Of a stretch of 64,000 nucleotides of DNA, positions 16,252 to 25,316 are shown in pieces. The notes below the pieces were generated by a model, which worked only from the letters and a program-made list of their open reading frames with translations, did no database searches and was not told the DNA's origin. Position 1 is the first letter of the stretch; each line of letters starts with the position of its first letter. The DNA lies in contig JAIPJM010000001.1 of NCBI GenBank assembly GCA_021734255.1, positions 62,001 to 126,000 of the forward strand, read 5' to 3'. The stretch is from Fidelibacterota bacterium. Lineage in GTDB: Bacteria > Fidelibacterota > UBA8477 > JABMPR01. A program made the translations under genes and the position numbers.

Positions 16252-17097
16252 TCAAATGAAGGTGTAATTCAAACCAATAGCCATGGTCTGCTTGATCTGC
16301 CGTTTGACTGAGATGTCCTTGTCATACACCAACTTCACGTTCACATTCATGTTGATGTACTCGGAAACCTTCACTGTAAGGATGTTATCATAATTCACAT
16401 CGATTTCATCCAGGCCGCCAAAGTTAGAGAAGAGCTCCAATTTGCCTCTGTACTGAGCCGACTCTGTGACCGGCCAATTGATGTCGGTGACGGATTCTGC
16501 ACCAACCTCACTTCTGAGTGTTTCTATTTCCACGGGTGTGTCCGGGTCATCGCTGTAGCCGGGATAATCATGGGTTACCGTCTGCTTTAGGGCCGCTCCC
16601 AATCGGGTGGTTACCACCTCGTTTAGCTGTACACCGGCACCAAGACTTTCCCTAAAATAACCGGGGTCCATGAAGGCTGAGATCTCTGTCGCCGGTTCGG
16701 TTGTATAATCGAAGCCTTCAGTAAATTGGGTTTCACCGGTTACGGCAGCGTAAGGATTAACAGCAGTCCCCGTTTTGTATGTATATACACTCTCTAGTTT
16801 GATCTCGTCTGCAGATTTAATCAACTCAGTATCACCTATTCTGGCGTTACCATAGGCAAATTTTCCAGTGTTTTTCCAGCTGAATCTCGCATCATTCTTG
16901 ACAAACTGGTAGGTCAGATTCACCTGCCAGGAGAATGCGTTTTCACCACCGGCAGACCAATTGTCAAAACTGGTCTGGGTTAGGTTCAAACCACCAACCA
17001 CAGACTTTTCCCACACAGCGGTGCTGTCCTCTTGGCCTGAGACTTGCGCTATCAGGCTTACTAACAAGAGCATTACGAATGTTTTATTAGTCTTCAG
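16252..17097 (-). CDS. DUF3078 outer-membrane/periplasmic protein, probable CTG start
   Basis: The protein matches DUF3078, an FCB-group family of unknown function: WEKSVVGGLNLTQTSFDNWSAGGENAFSW-type opening with alternating beta strands to a C-terminal aromatic (GLNYTFI), suggesting a small outer-membrane barrel. The first ATG (17073) would give a signal peptide with no basic residues. Reading from the CTG at 17097 adds MKTNKTFV, which completes a normal signal peptide. An AGGAGGG binding site (17104-17110) lies six bases before the CTG but over 30 bases before the ATG. I therefore call 281 residues from CTG. Confidence 0.8.
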   Translation of the reverse strand: MKTNKTFVMLLLVSLIAQVSGQEDSTAVWEKSVVGGLNLTQTSFDNWSAGGENAFSWQVNLTYQFVKNDARFSWKNTGKFAYGNARIGDTELIKSADEIKLESVYTYKTGTAVNPYAAVTGETQFTEGFDYTTEPATEISAFMDPGYFRESLGAGVQLNEVVTTRLGAALKQTVTHDYPGYSDDPDTPVEIETLRSEVGAESVTDINWPVTESAQYRGKLELFSNFGGLDEIDVNYDNILTVKVSEYINMNVNVKLVYDKDISVKRQIKQTMAIGLNYTFI

Positions 17098-17119
17098 GGT
17101 CTTCCCTCCTTTATTACGT

Positions 17120-17380
17120 TTATTTCTTTAATTCCTGCAGTTTTAATTTCATGTCTCTGACTGCAGCCGACAGAAGGGCATCCTCAGCTTTGTTCAGGTT
17201 GCCGGCCGTTTTAAAAAGTAGCGTCTCCAAAATTCCCACCGTCATCTCGGCGGCCTGCAGATTGACCTCTGTTTTTCTGGTTATCGGGTTTGGGGTCATG
17301 CCCAGCTGCATGGAGGCGCTGGCTGAGAGTTGCTGCACCAACAAAGAAAAAAGGTCCTTGGGGTTTATTGTCTGTGTCAT
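17120..17380 (-). CDS. DUF1844 domain protein
   Basis: The 86-residue helical protein resembles DUF1844: an N-terminal LFSLLVQQLSASASMQLG helix, a NPITRKTEVNLQAAEMTVGILETL centre and a C-terminal helix. Function is unknown. Its ATG directly follows the stop of the GroES-like gene with no gap, and the GGTGA inside that gene's last codons serves as binding site, so the two are translationally coupled. Confidence 0.75.
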   Translation of the reverse strand: MTQTINPKDLFSLLVQQLSASASMQLGMTPNPITRKTEVNLQAAEMTVGILETLLFKTAGNLNKAEDALLSAAVRDMKLKLQELKK

Positions 17381-17770
17381 CTATTTCACCAATTTTGACA
17401 GGTCAAAACTTTCATCATCCCGCTCAACGACGAGAATTCCCGACATGGGGACAATGATATATTCTTCTTCCTGGTATTTGATATCAACGGCAAATTTTTT
17501 CATGTACAGGGCATAGTCTCCAACCTCAACCTCAAGGGGAATGTATTTTACCTTTGAGCCATCCTTCTGCTGCCATACATCGGTGTCACCGCTGGTGTCT
17601 GCCAGGGGTGTGCCGGGGCCAACAGCTATCACGTAGCCGCCCTGGACCTCCTCCTTGTCTGTGACGGTAGGAGGTAAATACAGCCCGGATGATGTCTTAC
17701 GTTGACCCGAATCTGGAAATATTAAGACCCGATCTCCGATCACTTTCAGTTTTTCAAATCTACCTGACAT
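17381..17770 (-). CDS. GroES-like co-chaperonin family protein
   Basis: The 129-residue protein has the Cpn10 fold pattern: KVIGDRVLIFPD, the mobile-loop region KTSSGLYLPPT, GYVIAVGPG, EVGDYALYMKKFA and the C-terminal EEYIIVPMSGILVV. It is about 30 residues longer than ordinary GroES (about 95), with extra residues between the GPG turn and the second half and at the C-terminus. No groEL is adjacent, so it may be a specialised paralogue rather than the main co-chaperonin. AAGGT lies ten bases before the ATG. Confidence 0.8.
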   Translation of the reverse strand: MSGRFEKLKVIGDRVLIFPDSGQRKTSSGLYLPPTVTDKEEVQGGYVIAVGPGTPLADTSGDTDVWQQKDGSKVKYIPLEVEVGDYALYMKKFAVDIKYQEEEYIIVPMSGILVVERDDESFDLSKLVK

Positions 17771-17837
17771 TCTTATTTACCTTCTGGTTCGTGACGATGA
17801 AAGTAAAGTTTATTGCCGCTTCGATAAAGGGTTTTTC

Positions 17838-18800
17838 CTAGACCTGTTTTGTCTGCTTGAGGGCGTGCTTCACCCCCCACACACTATAATATTGTAACAT
17901 ATATCGAATCATCCAAAACGCAATCCGTTCTGGCCCAACAAGCCTTAAGCCCCTTGCAATAAACAAGAACGGTTTCGTAAAAAGGGCGGTCATGATAAGC
18001 CGGTAATAAAAGTTAATCGGGGCAAAGCCTGCGATCTTTACAAACCTGCTGGGTAGTTTTCCGTAAACACCTAGATAGATCGACAGGAGCTTTGGAATGC
18101 CCTCCCGCCCGAATTCGTATCGTTTTTTCAGCGCTTCTTTCAAGGGTGCGTGCTGACAAAAAGCAACGGCCTCTTGATCAAACGCGACACGACCCTCTCT
18201 GTTTACTGTGAGCCGGTGGGCAAAATCAATATCTTCAGCTTCATGGTTGTCAATGGTTTCGTCAAACCCTCCACAGCTTTCGTATATTTCTTTTCGAACC
18301 GAGAAGTTGGCCGTGTTAACATAACGCAATGGAGGAGAGCCAGGATCGGATTCACCGGCCCAGCGCCGGATGCTTCTGTAATCACTGTCCAGGAACCTGA
18401 ACCAGCGGTTTTTTTTAATAAAGGGAGGAAGGAATTGCTCTCCCATAACCGCAAAAACATTATCATCAGCATAGTTCTCGGCGTGTCTTTTCAGCAACTC
18501 AGGTGAACATTCAAAGATATCCTCCAAGAACAAAATGATATTGTGTGACGTTAGGGCTGCGCCTTTGTTTCTACCGGCTGCTCTGTTTGAGTTTTTTACT
18601 GCTGGAGCAAGTTTTAATTTATATTTGTGTTCCTGTTCGCGTAAAAGTCGTTCAACTTTATGATTAAGTCCTTTATAGACCAATATAACTTCCAGTCGAA
18701 CCTGGTCATTCACCACCACGTCTAAACTACTTAATAGTCTCACACAACCGTCTGGATTGCTATCACTAAAAATGACCACACTTATATCAGGACGTCTCAT
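17838..18800 (-). CDS. Glycosyltransferase family 2
   Basis: The 320-residue protein begins with the GT2 core strand ISVVIFSDS and has RAAGRNKGAALTSHNIILFLEDIFE around residues 73-97, where the usual DxD is LED. ETIDNHEAEDIDFAHRL (about 180-196) matches the acceptor-site ED motif. A hydrophobic C-terminal stretch (about 255-290) may bind the membrane. It overlaps the preceding GT4-like gene by 14 bases and ends the glycan cluster. Donor and acceptor sugars cannot be inferred. Confidence 0.85.
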   Translation of the reverse strand: MRRPDISVVIFSDSNPDGCVRLLSSLDVVVNDQVRLEVILVYKGLNHKVERLLREQEHKYKLKLAPAVKNSNRAAGRNKGAALTSHNIILFLEDIFECSPELLKRHAENYADDNVFAVMGEQFLPPFIKKNRWFRFLDSDYRSIRRWAGESDPGSPPLRYVNTANFSVRKEIYESCGGFDETIDNHEAEDIDFAHRLTVNREGRVAFDQEAVAFCQHAPLKEALKKRYEFGREGIPKLLSIYLGVYGKLPSRFVKIAGFAPINFYYRLIMTALFTKPFLFIARGLRLVGPERIAFWMIRYMLQYYSVWGVKHALKQTKQV

Positions 18801-19896
18801 TCGGATCCTTATTTAGCCACCCCATCCTGTTATAAATATCATAAACCGACTGCGTCACCGAATCAATGCCATGGGTTCTTTCAACCCAGAGTCTTCCTTC
18901 ACATTTTTTCTTCAGAACCTTTTCCCTATTGTTAACCAGTGTCGACAAGTCGTCATAAAGCGTGTCTTTGTGAATATTTACAAAGGGGTGGTCACCAAGA
19001 AAGGTCTCGTATTTTGGGAGTAAATTCGTACAACAACACAAACCCATGGACAAGGCTTCAACCGAGTTCATGCCGTACCCCCACCCGCCACGGTTGGATA
19101 CTTGATCCAGATAAATGTCACAACCCGCCTTCAGTTCCAGCGTTTTCTCATAAGGCTGGTTCTCGATCAACACAAATTCTACATCATGGGTTTTCTCAAG
19201 TTTTTCACATGCCGCTATGATCGCATCGGACCCTTTCCAATATCGATCCCGGGTTGCATGACAAAGCCTTAAAGGTGAGTTAAGTTCGTAGTGTGCCGCA
19301 TGCTGCTCTACCCGGTATGGAAGAAACACATACTCCATTTCCGGGTGTTTATCCAACAAATCTAGTTCGCTACTTGTGTTCACATCGACGAGCTCATCGA
19401 TCCAGGGAAGAACACCACGCGTTCTCATGTCCACCCCATGATAGTTGGCAATAATATGTTTACCCCTCCGCTTCAGCTCATCAAAGGGCCAGGCTGATGT
19501 TCTAAAGAAGCCATGACCGCCCTCCAGGTGGTAAATATCAAAATCCATGAGTCCATGCTTCTCTATCGCCTTTTTAACCTTTGACCTCCACAACAGATCC
19601 CGAAACTTAAAAAAGAGTTTTCGCCCTGTCGGTGGACGCCACTGTGGTGGAAATCCCTCAGCCTCTGCATACAAGGCGTCCTGGTTTAGAATCGCTTGTT
19701 TGGCTTTTTTAAATGTCTCTGTTTTTGGAAGGAGCGGAAGATCCAAACAAATATCTTCAGGAAACCCTTCTGCTGTTGGAAACAGAGTGACGAACCGGGC
19801 TTCGTTTCCTAGGCGCTTGTGACCCTCTACAAATAAAGACAGGGTTCCGGATGAGTTTTCGGTTCTCAGGTATAATATTTTTAGCGGGCGTCCCAT
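18787..19896 (-). CDS. Glycosyltransferase, GT4-like (GT-B fold)
   Basis: The 369-residue protein has a GT-B pattern: ILYLRTENSSGTLSLFVEGHKRLG at the start, a LRLCHATRDRYWKGSDAI stretch opening the C-terminal nucleotide-sugar domain, and WGYGMNSVEALSMG (about 281-294) carrying the ExxxxxxG-type motif. Sugar specificity is unknown. It overlaps both neighbours by 14-16 bases within the glycan operon. Confidence 0.75.
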   Translation of the reverse strand: MGRPLKILYLRTENSSGTLSLFVEGHKRLGNEARFVTLFPTAEGFPEDICLDLPLLPKTETFKKAKQAILNQDALYAEAEGFPPQWRPPTGRKLFFKFRDLLWRSKVKKAIEKHGLMDFDIYHLEGGHGFFRTSAWPFDELKRRGKHIIANYHGVDMRTRGVLPWIDELVDVNTSSELDLLDKHPEMEYVFLPYRVEQHAAHYELNSPLRLCHATRDRYWKGSDAIIAACEKLEKTHDVEFVLIENQPYEKTLELKAGCDIYLDQVSNRGGWGYGMNSVEALSMGLCCCTNLLPKYETFLGDHPFVNIHKDTLYDDLSTLVNNREKVLKKKCEGRLWVERTHGIDSVTQSVYDIYNRMGWLNKDPNETS

Positions 19897-20765
19897 GCGT
19901 TTCTAACAACCAGGTGAAGATAAAGCCTGTAGATACTATGTGATAGTTTTCTGTTTTTATCAATGGTTTTTGATAGACATCGTTCGATCGCTCGCGTCAG
20001 ACCCAAAATAGCGAGAATTCGCCAGAGCCACTCTTGAGGTAGAATATCCCCTTTTAACTCTGGGTGTTTCTGTAGCAGGTTGGGGAGCCCTGTCCTGCCG
20101 TACTCCCGTAGACGCTTAAGCGTTTGGAGTTTATCTGGAATTTGTCTTCTCTTCAATATAATCTCTTTTATTTCCAGGCGACGGTTAAAGCCGGCTTTAT
20201 CCATACGAAAAATAAAGTCCATCTCATGGCCACCATAGTGTTTCATCTCTGGATCAAACCCCTTGATGAGTTCAAAGGTTTCTCGCTTGATCACTGCGGC
20301 TGTAAACAGGCTCTGTTTAATCGGTAGAAATTCGCCTTTTGCCTTGACTCGTGTGTGTTGGTTGCCAATAAATCGCTGAAATGGATCTAAGCTCTTCTCG
20401 TCAAAAGTGGTGATGGGATGTTGGGCAAAGTCAAACTCCCTATCGGATATAAATTTATTCAGGCTATCGATATAATCCGAAGGGTATGACAGGAAGCTGG
20501 ACATGAAAACCAGATGATCGCCGCTGCTGTCTTCTGCCCCTGTATTTCTGGCTGCCGCTGCACCTCTTTGTTCTTCATGGTGAATGATGCGCCAATTGTC
20601 ATGCTGCCAATTCCCCAAAGACAACTTCTCGTTTGAAGCATCGTCAATAACGATCAACTCCCAAGAAATCTCACCAGCAAATCCATTGATGTCAGCAAGG
20701 AAAACCTCTAACTCTGCCTGGGTTCCGTTGATCGGCAGGATCAGGGAGATATCAACAACGGCCAT
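19881..20765 (-). CDS. Glycosyltransferase family 2
   Basis: The 294-residue protein opens with ISLILPINGTQAELEVFL, then WELIVIDDAS (about 35-44) and RGAAAARNTGAEDSSGDHLVFM (about 68-89), typical of GT2 nucleotide-sugar binding. GFDPEMKHYGGHEMDFIFR (about 168-186) is the acceptor/catalytic ED-type region. A basic C-terminus may sit at the membrane. It starts three bases after the flippase stop. Confidence 0.85.
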   Translation of the reverse strand: MAVVDISLILPINGTQAELEVFLADINGFAGEISWELIVIDDASNEKLSLGNWQHDNWRIIHHEEQRGAAAARNTGAEDSSGDHLVFMSSFLSYPSDYIDSLNKFISDREFDFAQHPITTFDEKSLDPFQRFIGNQHTRVKAKGEFLPIKQSLFTAAVIKRETFELIKGFDPEMKHYGGHEMDFIFRMDKAGFNRRLEIKEIILKRRQIPDKLQTLKRLREYGRTGLPNLLQKHPELKGDILPQEWLWRILAILGLTRAIERCLSKTIDKNRKLSHSIYRLYLHLVVRNAWDAR

Positions 20766-20768
20766 TTC

Positions 20769-22244
20769 TCAGCTACTTTTTCTGGATAAGAGTTGCCGGG
20801 CGGCGGAACGAATTTCGCTTCCAGAGAGGACACCAAAAGCAGAAAGGGCAGGAAAAAACAGCAGGACTGACAGCGCGCCCATTATTACTGTCTGTTCCGG
20901 AAGCACTTGTGGGGTAAAATATAGAACGGCGACTATGAGCCCCAGGCGAAGTATTTTTTTGATCTCATAATCGATGCGATAGAATTTTCTGGAAACCCGA
21001 TAAAGCAGGTAGGATTGTCCCAAATAAGAAAGAATGGCAGCAATACCTGCAGAAACAAAATCGTAACCAAAGTAACCCATGAGAAGAATATTCGTCGTCA
21101 GGTTAATTAACATCCCTGTACCAGTGAAAAGCGGTGACAGATAGGTTTTTTTCTTTATGTACATACCAACGACCAGGTTGACATACACCCCCTGAAAGAG
21201 ATATGCGACCAATATGTAGGGGATGATCCTGAGGCCAGCTTCATAGGCCGGTGTAATAATTGCTTTTCCGCTGATATTGTATGTTAGGACGGGGGGCGCC
21301 AATAATGAGACAAAGAGAAAGATAAACGAGCCAATGATGAGATAAAGCGTGAGGATCCTGGCAAAGGTCGCTTTGGCGTTTTTCTGGTCGGCGATGGACA
21401 AAAAGAAGGGGTGCCAGGCAAACCTGAAGGCGGTAACGACCAGCGCCATGATCATTCCGATCTTATAGCCGGCACTGTAAACCCCAACAGTTTCCTGGCC
21501 CAAAAAATACTTTATCAGAAATCGGTCTCCCAGTGCTACGATCATAGCAAACAATACGGCGGGAACGGTTGGAAGACCAAACTTTAAAATATCTTTCCAG
21601 AGTTTTATCTTCCAGTCAAATTTGAAGTTTTTTAAAATTGCGGGAAAAGCAAAAATGAGTTTTATGGAAGAGCTGAAAATATTCGCTAAAAGAACCCCCT
21701 TCAAGCCCCAACCATAAAACCCGACAAATAGGATATTCAAACTCAGGTTAACCACAACCTCTGCGAATATGATACTCACGTAGCGCAGCGGTCTTTGTAT
21801 GCTTCTATAGTACAGAACCGGCATGAACGCCAGGCCATCAACAGCCAGAATGACAAAGGCCAGAGCGAAGACATCCTTCGCAGGATCATCGCCCAGGATG
21901 AGGGTAGCCAGAGCGTTTTCCGATAGAAACAAAACTGCTGTGATGATGCTTGTCGTTACCAGGATACTGATATAGACAACACTAAAAATCTCCTGCCGTC
22001 GCTTCTCCCCTTTCTCGGGTATAAAAAAGCGCATGAATCCAGCATCCAATCCATACATGTATACCACATTCATCAGAGCAAGAAAAGGATAGATGAGGTT
22101 AAGCGCGCCATATTCGCGGGGGGTCATCATATTGATATAGAGTGGGAGAAGTAGAAAGGTGATGGCGCGATTCAGGATATTACCCAATCCATAGATCATG
22201 GTGTTGCCGGCCATTTTCTTTATATTTCCGCCAACGGTGTTCAT
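20769..22244 (-). CDS. Wzx-type polysaccharide flippase (MATE/MVF superfamily)
   Basis: The 491-residue protein has about 14 predicted membrane segments. Its N-terminus (GGNIKKMAGNTMIYGLGNILNRAITF-type) is typical of O-antigen/exopolysaccharide flippases, which move undecaprenyl-linked sugar units across the inner membrane. It overlaps the GT39-like gene stop by four bases (ATGA). Its presence among glycosyltransferases supports a cluster making a surface or secreted glycan by a Wzx-dependent route; no Wzy polymerase or Wzz is recognisable here. Confidence 0.85.
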   Translation of the reverse strand: MNTVGGNIKKMAGNTMIYGLGNILNRAITFLLLPLYINMMTPREYGALNLIYPFLALMNVVYMYGLDAGFMRFFIPEKGEKRRQEIFSVVYISILVTTSIITAVLFLSENALATLILGDDPAKDVFALAFVILAVDGLAFMPVLYYRSIQRPLRYVSIIFAEVVVNLSLNILFVGFYGWGLKGVLLANIFSSSIKLIFAFPAILKNFKFDWKIKLWKDILKFGLPTVPAVLFAMIVALGDRFLIKYFLGQETVGVYSAGYKIGMIMALVVTAFRFAWHPFFLSIADQKNAKATFARILTLYLIIGSFIFLFVSLLAPPVLTYNISGKAIITPAYEAGLRIIPYILVAYLFQGVYVNLVVGMYIKKKTYLSPLFTGTGMLINLTTNILLMGYFGYDFVSAGIAAILSYLGQSYLLYRVSRKFYRIDYEIKKILRLGLIVAVLYFTPQVLPEQTVIMGALSVLLFFPALSAFGVLSGSEIRSAARQLLSRKSS

Positions 22245-23836
22245 TCAGACGGCCCCCAGACCTCAAACGCGGGTTTATACTGAAGAAAATCCACGGGGTA
22301 ATAGCTTAAGATATTCATTTTTTTCAGAGCAAGGGGTTCGCTTTTTCCATAAAAGGCAAATTTTAATTCCATATCTCTGGCGCTACGAAGTGAGTCGAAT
22401 CGTGCATGGATCTCATTTGAGTCCTGTACTCGTAAATTGTTGCCCTCAAACCAGAATCGATTGACAACAACCCAGTTTTGGGTTTCGTGCTGCCAGGTCT
22501 CTGGATACGCCAATGATCTAATTTTCTTTCCAGAATAACGCTTGGAGGCCCAGACATCCCAACCAGCTCTCAACCAGTCGTCATTCTGTCCTGCATAGTA
22601 GGGTTGTGTAATAATGTTTCCCTCAGGATCCTGCAGGTTCTCGCCGGCCCATCGAAAAGCTTTCTGCATGGTAACCTTGTCCTCGTAATGTCCATACGCA
22701 TGCAGTAGGGATCTCACAAACATGGGAGCGAACAGCACGACAGCCATCACCGTGAACACGGTAACAATGACCGGCCGTGATACGTTCTTGAAGACAGCGA
22801 TCCTCCGCAAAGCGCTAAAGGTTCTCACCACACCTTCTGCCCCAATGAGAAACAGGGGCGGCATGATGGGCATGAGTAATCTGGGTTTTACACCAAAATA
22901 GATAACCGACAAGGTCCCCAGAAGGATCCAGGGAGCAAAAAGCCAGAAGATATCACGGCGTCTTTCTTTCCACAAAGAGACCACTGCCAGGACACCAAAC
23001 ATGGCCAGAAGTGGTGAAAAGAAGTCCCAGGTAAAAAGAACCCGATACACAACTCGAACGATGTTCTTGAGGTAGACCATGATACTAAAAACGAACTGTT
23101 CGCTATAGTCAAGCTGTGCATATCCGATCTTAAGTGGATTACCAAAATGTGAAAAATTTATATACAGCTGTGGGAGTATTCCGATCAGGAACCCTAAAGC
23201 CCCCAGGCCCCAGAAAGAAGGATAGAGGTGGAAAGCCCAGATCCGTCTATCTCCGACCAGGTAGATCAGGAAAAGGGGTAGAAAGAATACGTAATTCCAC
23301 CGAAAAACGAAGGCCAGGCCCAGGAGGAAAAATGACAGGAAGAGATCCTTGGGGCTTTGTGTGTCAAGAAACAGGTGCATGAAATAGACCGCACTTACCA
23401 GCATAGCCAGCGCACCAGGATCAGATGCAGAGTTAATGCTGTGTATAAACGGGCTTTCGGAGAAGGCCAGCAGTATGGCGCCGATGATCCCTGCTGCCGG
23501 ATTAAAAAGGCGCTTGCCCAGGAGATAGGTTGAAGCGACCGCGATATATATGAAGAACAATCCGTGCCAGAAGGCTGCCGTTTCCGCATTTGCCCCAAAC
23601 AGTTTCGCTGTAAAGATGAAGGGCACAAGGGTCGCACTGGTTCCGACTGGCCAAATTGGGACCTTACCATCAATAAGGTATTTTGATTCTTCAAGGATGG
23701 TTTCAGCACCGCTAAAATATGCAACCGGATCACCGTTGTATAAATAAGGCCCCTGAAAAGGAAGGCGTGGAAGCAGAACGAGTGCAAGTAGGCAAAACAG
23801 GACCACGTAATGTTGTTTTCGTGTGAATGATCTCAA
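22241..23836 (-). CDS. GT39-like membrane glycosyltransferase
   Basis: The 531-residue protein has about ten membrane segments and a soluble C-terminus. The first loop contains YNGDPVAYFSGAETILEE (about 33-50), where an acidic residue in loop 1 matches the catalytic position of the PMT/ArnT/GT39 superfamily. These enzymes use polyprenyl-phosphate sugars on the periplasmic face. A TTG at 23836 is the start, with AGGAAAAGAG ahead of it. Substrate unknown. It lies 23 bases after the FemAB-like gene. Confidence 0.75.
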   Translation of the reverse strand: MRSFTRKQHYVVLFCLLALVLLPRLPFQGPYLYNGDPVAYFSGAETILEESKYLIDGKVPIWPVGTSATLVPFIFTAKLFGANAETAAFWHGLFFIYIAVASTYLLGKRLFNPAAGIIGAILLAFSESPFIHSINSASDPGALAMLVSAVYFMHLFLDTQSPKDLFLSFFLLGLAFVFRWNYVFFLPLFLIYLVGDRRIWAFHLYPSFWGLGALGFLIGILPQLYINFSHFGNPLKIGYAQLDYSEQFVFSIMVYLKNIVRVVYRVLFTWDFFSPLLAMFGVLAVVSLWKERRRDIFWLFAPWILLGTLSVIYFGVKPRLLMPIMPPLFLIGAEGVVRTFSALRRIAVFKNVSRPVIVTVFTVMAVVLFAPMFVRSLLHAYGHYEDKVTMQKAFRWAGENLQDPEGNIITQPYYAGQNDDWLRAGWDVWASKRYSGKKIRSLAYPETWQHETQNWVVVNRFWFEGNNLRVQDSNEIHARFDSLRSARDMELKFAFYGKSEPLALKKMNILSYYPVDFLQYKPAFEVWGPSE

Positions 23837-23859
23837 GCTATTCTCTTTTCCTGCTGTCT

Positions 23860-24828
23860 CTACAGCTCTCGTTCAAAGGTGTCTCTAAATACGCCGCTTG
23901 CCCCGAAATTTTCCTTAAATCTTCCCAGGCCAAAATTAGGATCCATGTCCACGGTAAAAATACCAAAATCCAGATATTTGAAGTTGTTGGCCTGGCACCA
24001 CTTGATGATCTCATAGAATAAAAGGTTGACAGCCCTCAACTTCTGGTGAGCTTCATCGTGGCTGATATAAAAGGCCAAGACAACATCCTGGTTTACAGAA
24101 AAATTTACAACTCCCGCCACCATCTTCTTGCCAAGAAATGCAGAAAAGAGTTTTATTCGTTCAGGATAAAGAGTTTTAAGTTTGATTATTTCGTCAAGTG
24201 TGTGGGTTGGATTTACTCCGTGACGAATTTTTAGGTTTGTTTTGAGGATTGAGTAAAACGATCGCCAGTCATCACTCTCGTTTATGGTGACCCCCTGTTT
24301 GATGGCTTTCCGGACAGCTGTTCTGTGAGACGTGCGGAACAGGGCTAGATTTTCTTCAGGGCTGGGCTCAATCGTAAGCATGGAGGAAACATCCCGTTTT
24401 ACGTATTGAAAACCGTGTTTGATCAGAGAGAAGTCGAGATAGTTACTCACCCTGGACTGATATATGGCCGGGGGCAATGTCATTTTGATCTTATGGAGCC
24501 CTTCAGACCGGGTATACCTGATCAGGGCCTCAACTATATCGTAACTATCCCTAATGCTCAGGTCCCTACCCACAACCAGCCCGCCATAAGATGAACCGGG
24601 GTGACTGACAAGAGCTTTGCCTTCCTTTTCTTTTCGCAGTGCTGCCGGGAAAAGCGCTATTGTTTTCCCCTTCTTTTCGAGGATCAGGCTGTGGTCATGA
24701 AATCGGTCGGTTGGGTGATAGGATAGAAATCTTCTCTCGTGAAAGATCGTGCCATTATTGGCCTGGCCAACAAAGCGGTCCCAGTGCTCAAGATCATCTG
24801 GCTGGAATAGTCTGGTCTCGATCGACAT
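23860..24828 (-). CDS. FemAB-like GNAT (peptidoglycan-bridge / BioF2-like acyltransferase)
   Basis: The 322-residue protein contains a FemAB/GNAT-type pattern: GTIFHERRFLSYH, SSYGGLVVG, FRTSHRTAVRKAIKQG (about 163-178) and a C-terminal LDFGIFTVDMDPNFGLGRFKENFG. Proteins with this arrangement occur in exopolysaccharide clusters and may attach aminoacyl or acyl groups. The exact reaction is not visible. It lies six bases downstream of the peroxiredoxin gene and leads the glycan genes. Confidence 0.75.
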   Translation of the reverse strand: MSIETRLFQPDDLEHWDRFVGQANNGTIFHERRFLSYHPTDRFHDHSLILEKKGKTIALFPAALRKEKEGKALVSHPGSSYGGLVVGRDLSIRDSYDIVEALIRYTRSEGLHKIKMTLPPAIYQSRVSNYLDFSLIKHGFQYVKRDVSSMLTIEPSPEENLALFRTSHRTAVRKAIKQGVTINESDDWRSFYSILKTNLKIRHGVNPTHTLDEIIKLKTLYPERIKLFSAFLGKKMVAGVVNFSVNQDVVLAFYISHDEAHQKLRAVNLLFYEIIKWCQANNFKYLDFGIFTVDMDPNFGLGRFKENFGASGVFRDTFEREL

Positions 24829-24834
24829 TCCCGC

Positions 24835-25296
24835 TTATCCGATTTCCCAGTCTTTTACGATGTCTTCTGCGTGGGTTGCCACTTTTACCTTGTCGTAAAT
24901 TTTATCGATAACTCCTGATTCATTGATGAGAAAGGTTTTTCGAAAGGTTCCCATATACTTTCGTCCATACATGGATTTTTCACCCCAAACACCATAATCA
25001 CTTACCATGGTCTTGTCAACGTCAGCCAGTAGTGGAAAGTTCAGGCTTTGTTTCTCAATGAAGTTTTGATGTGATTTTTCGCCGTCAATACTTACGCCCA
25101 GTACGGAAATATTATTTTTTTTGAATGTATCAATATTGTCGCGGAAGCTGCAGGCTTCTTTTATGCATCCAGGCGTCTGATCCTTTGGGTAAAAGTAGAG
25201 AACCAGCTTCTTCCCTTTATAGTCTTCCAGTTTATGCTCTTTCCCGTCTTGATCATTCAATACAAAACCGGGGGCTTTATCTCCTGCTTTCAGCAT
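24835..25296 (-). CDS. bcp: Thiol peroxidase of the Bcp/PrxQ type
   Basis: The 153-residue cytoplasmic peroxiredoxin reduces hydrogen and alkyl peroxides using thioredoxin. YPKDQTPGCIKEAC contains the peroxidatic C44 in the PxxxTxxC motif and the resolving C49 five residues later, as in atypical two-Cys PrxQ. The usual Thr after C44 is Ile. GAAGGAG five bases before the ATG is a strong ribosome binding site. It lies 20 bases after the dnaA stop. Confidence 0.93.
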   Translation of the reverse strand: MLKAGDKAPGFVLNDQDGKEHKLEDYKGKKLVLYFYPKDQTPGCIKEACSFRDNIDTFKKNNISVLGVSIDGEKSHQNFIEKQSLNFPLLADVDKTMVSDYGVWGEKSMYGRKYMGTFRKTFLINESGVIDKIYDKVKVATHAEDIVKDWEIG

Positions 25297-25316
25297 AGGG
25301 TCTCCTTCGGATTTAT

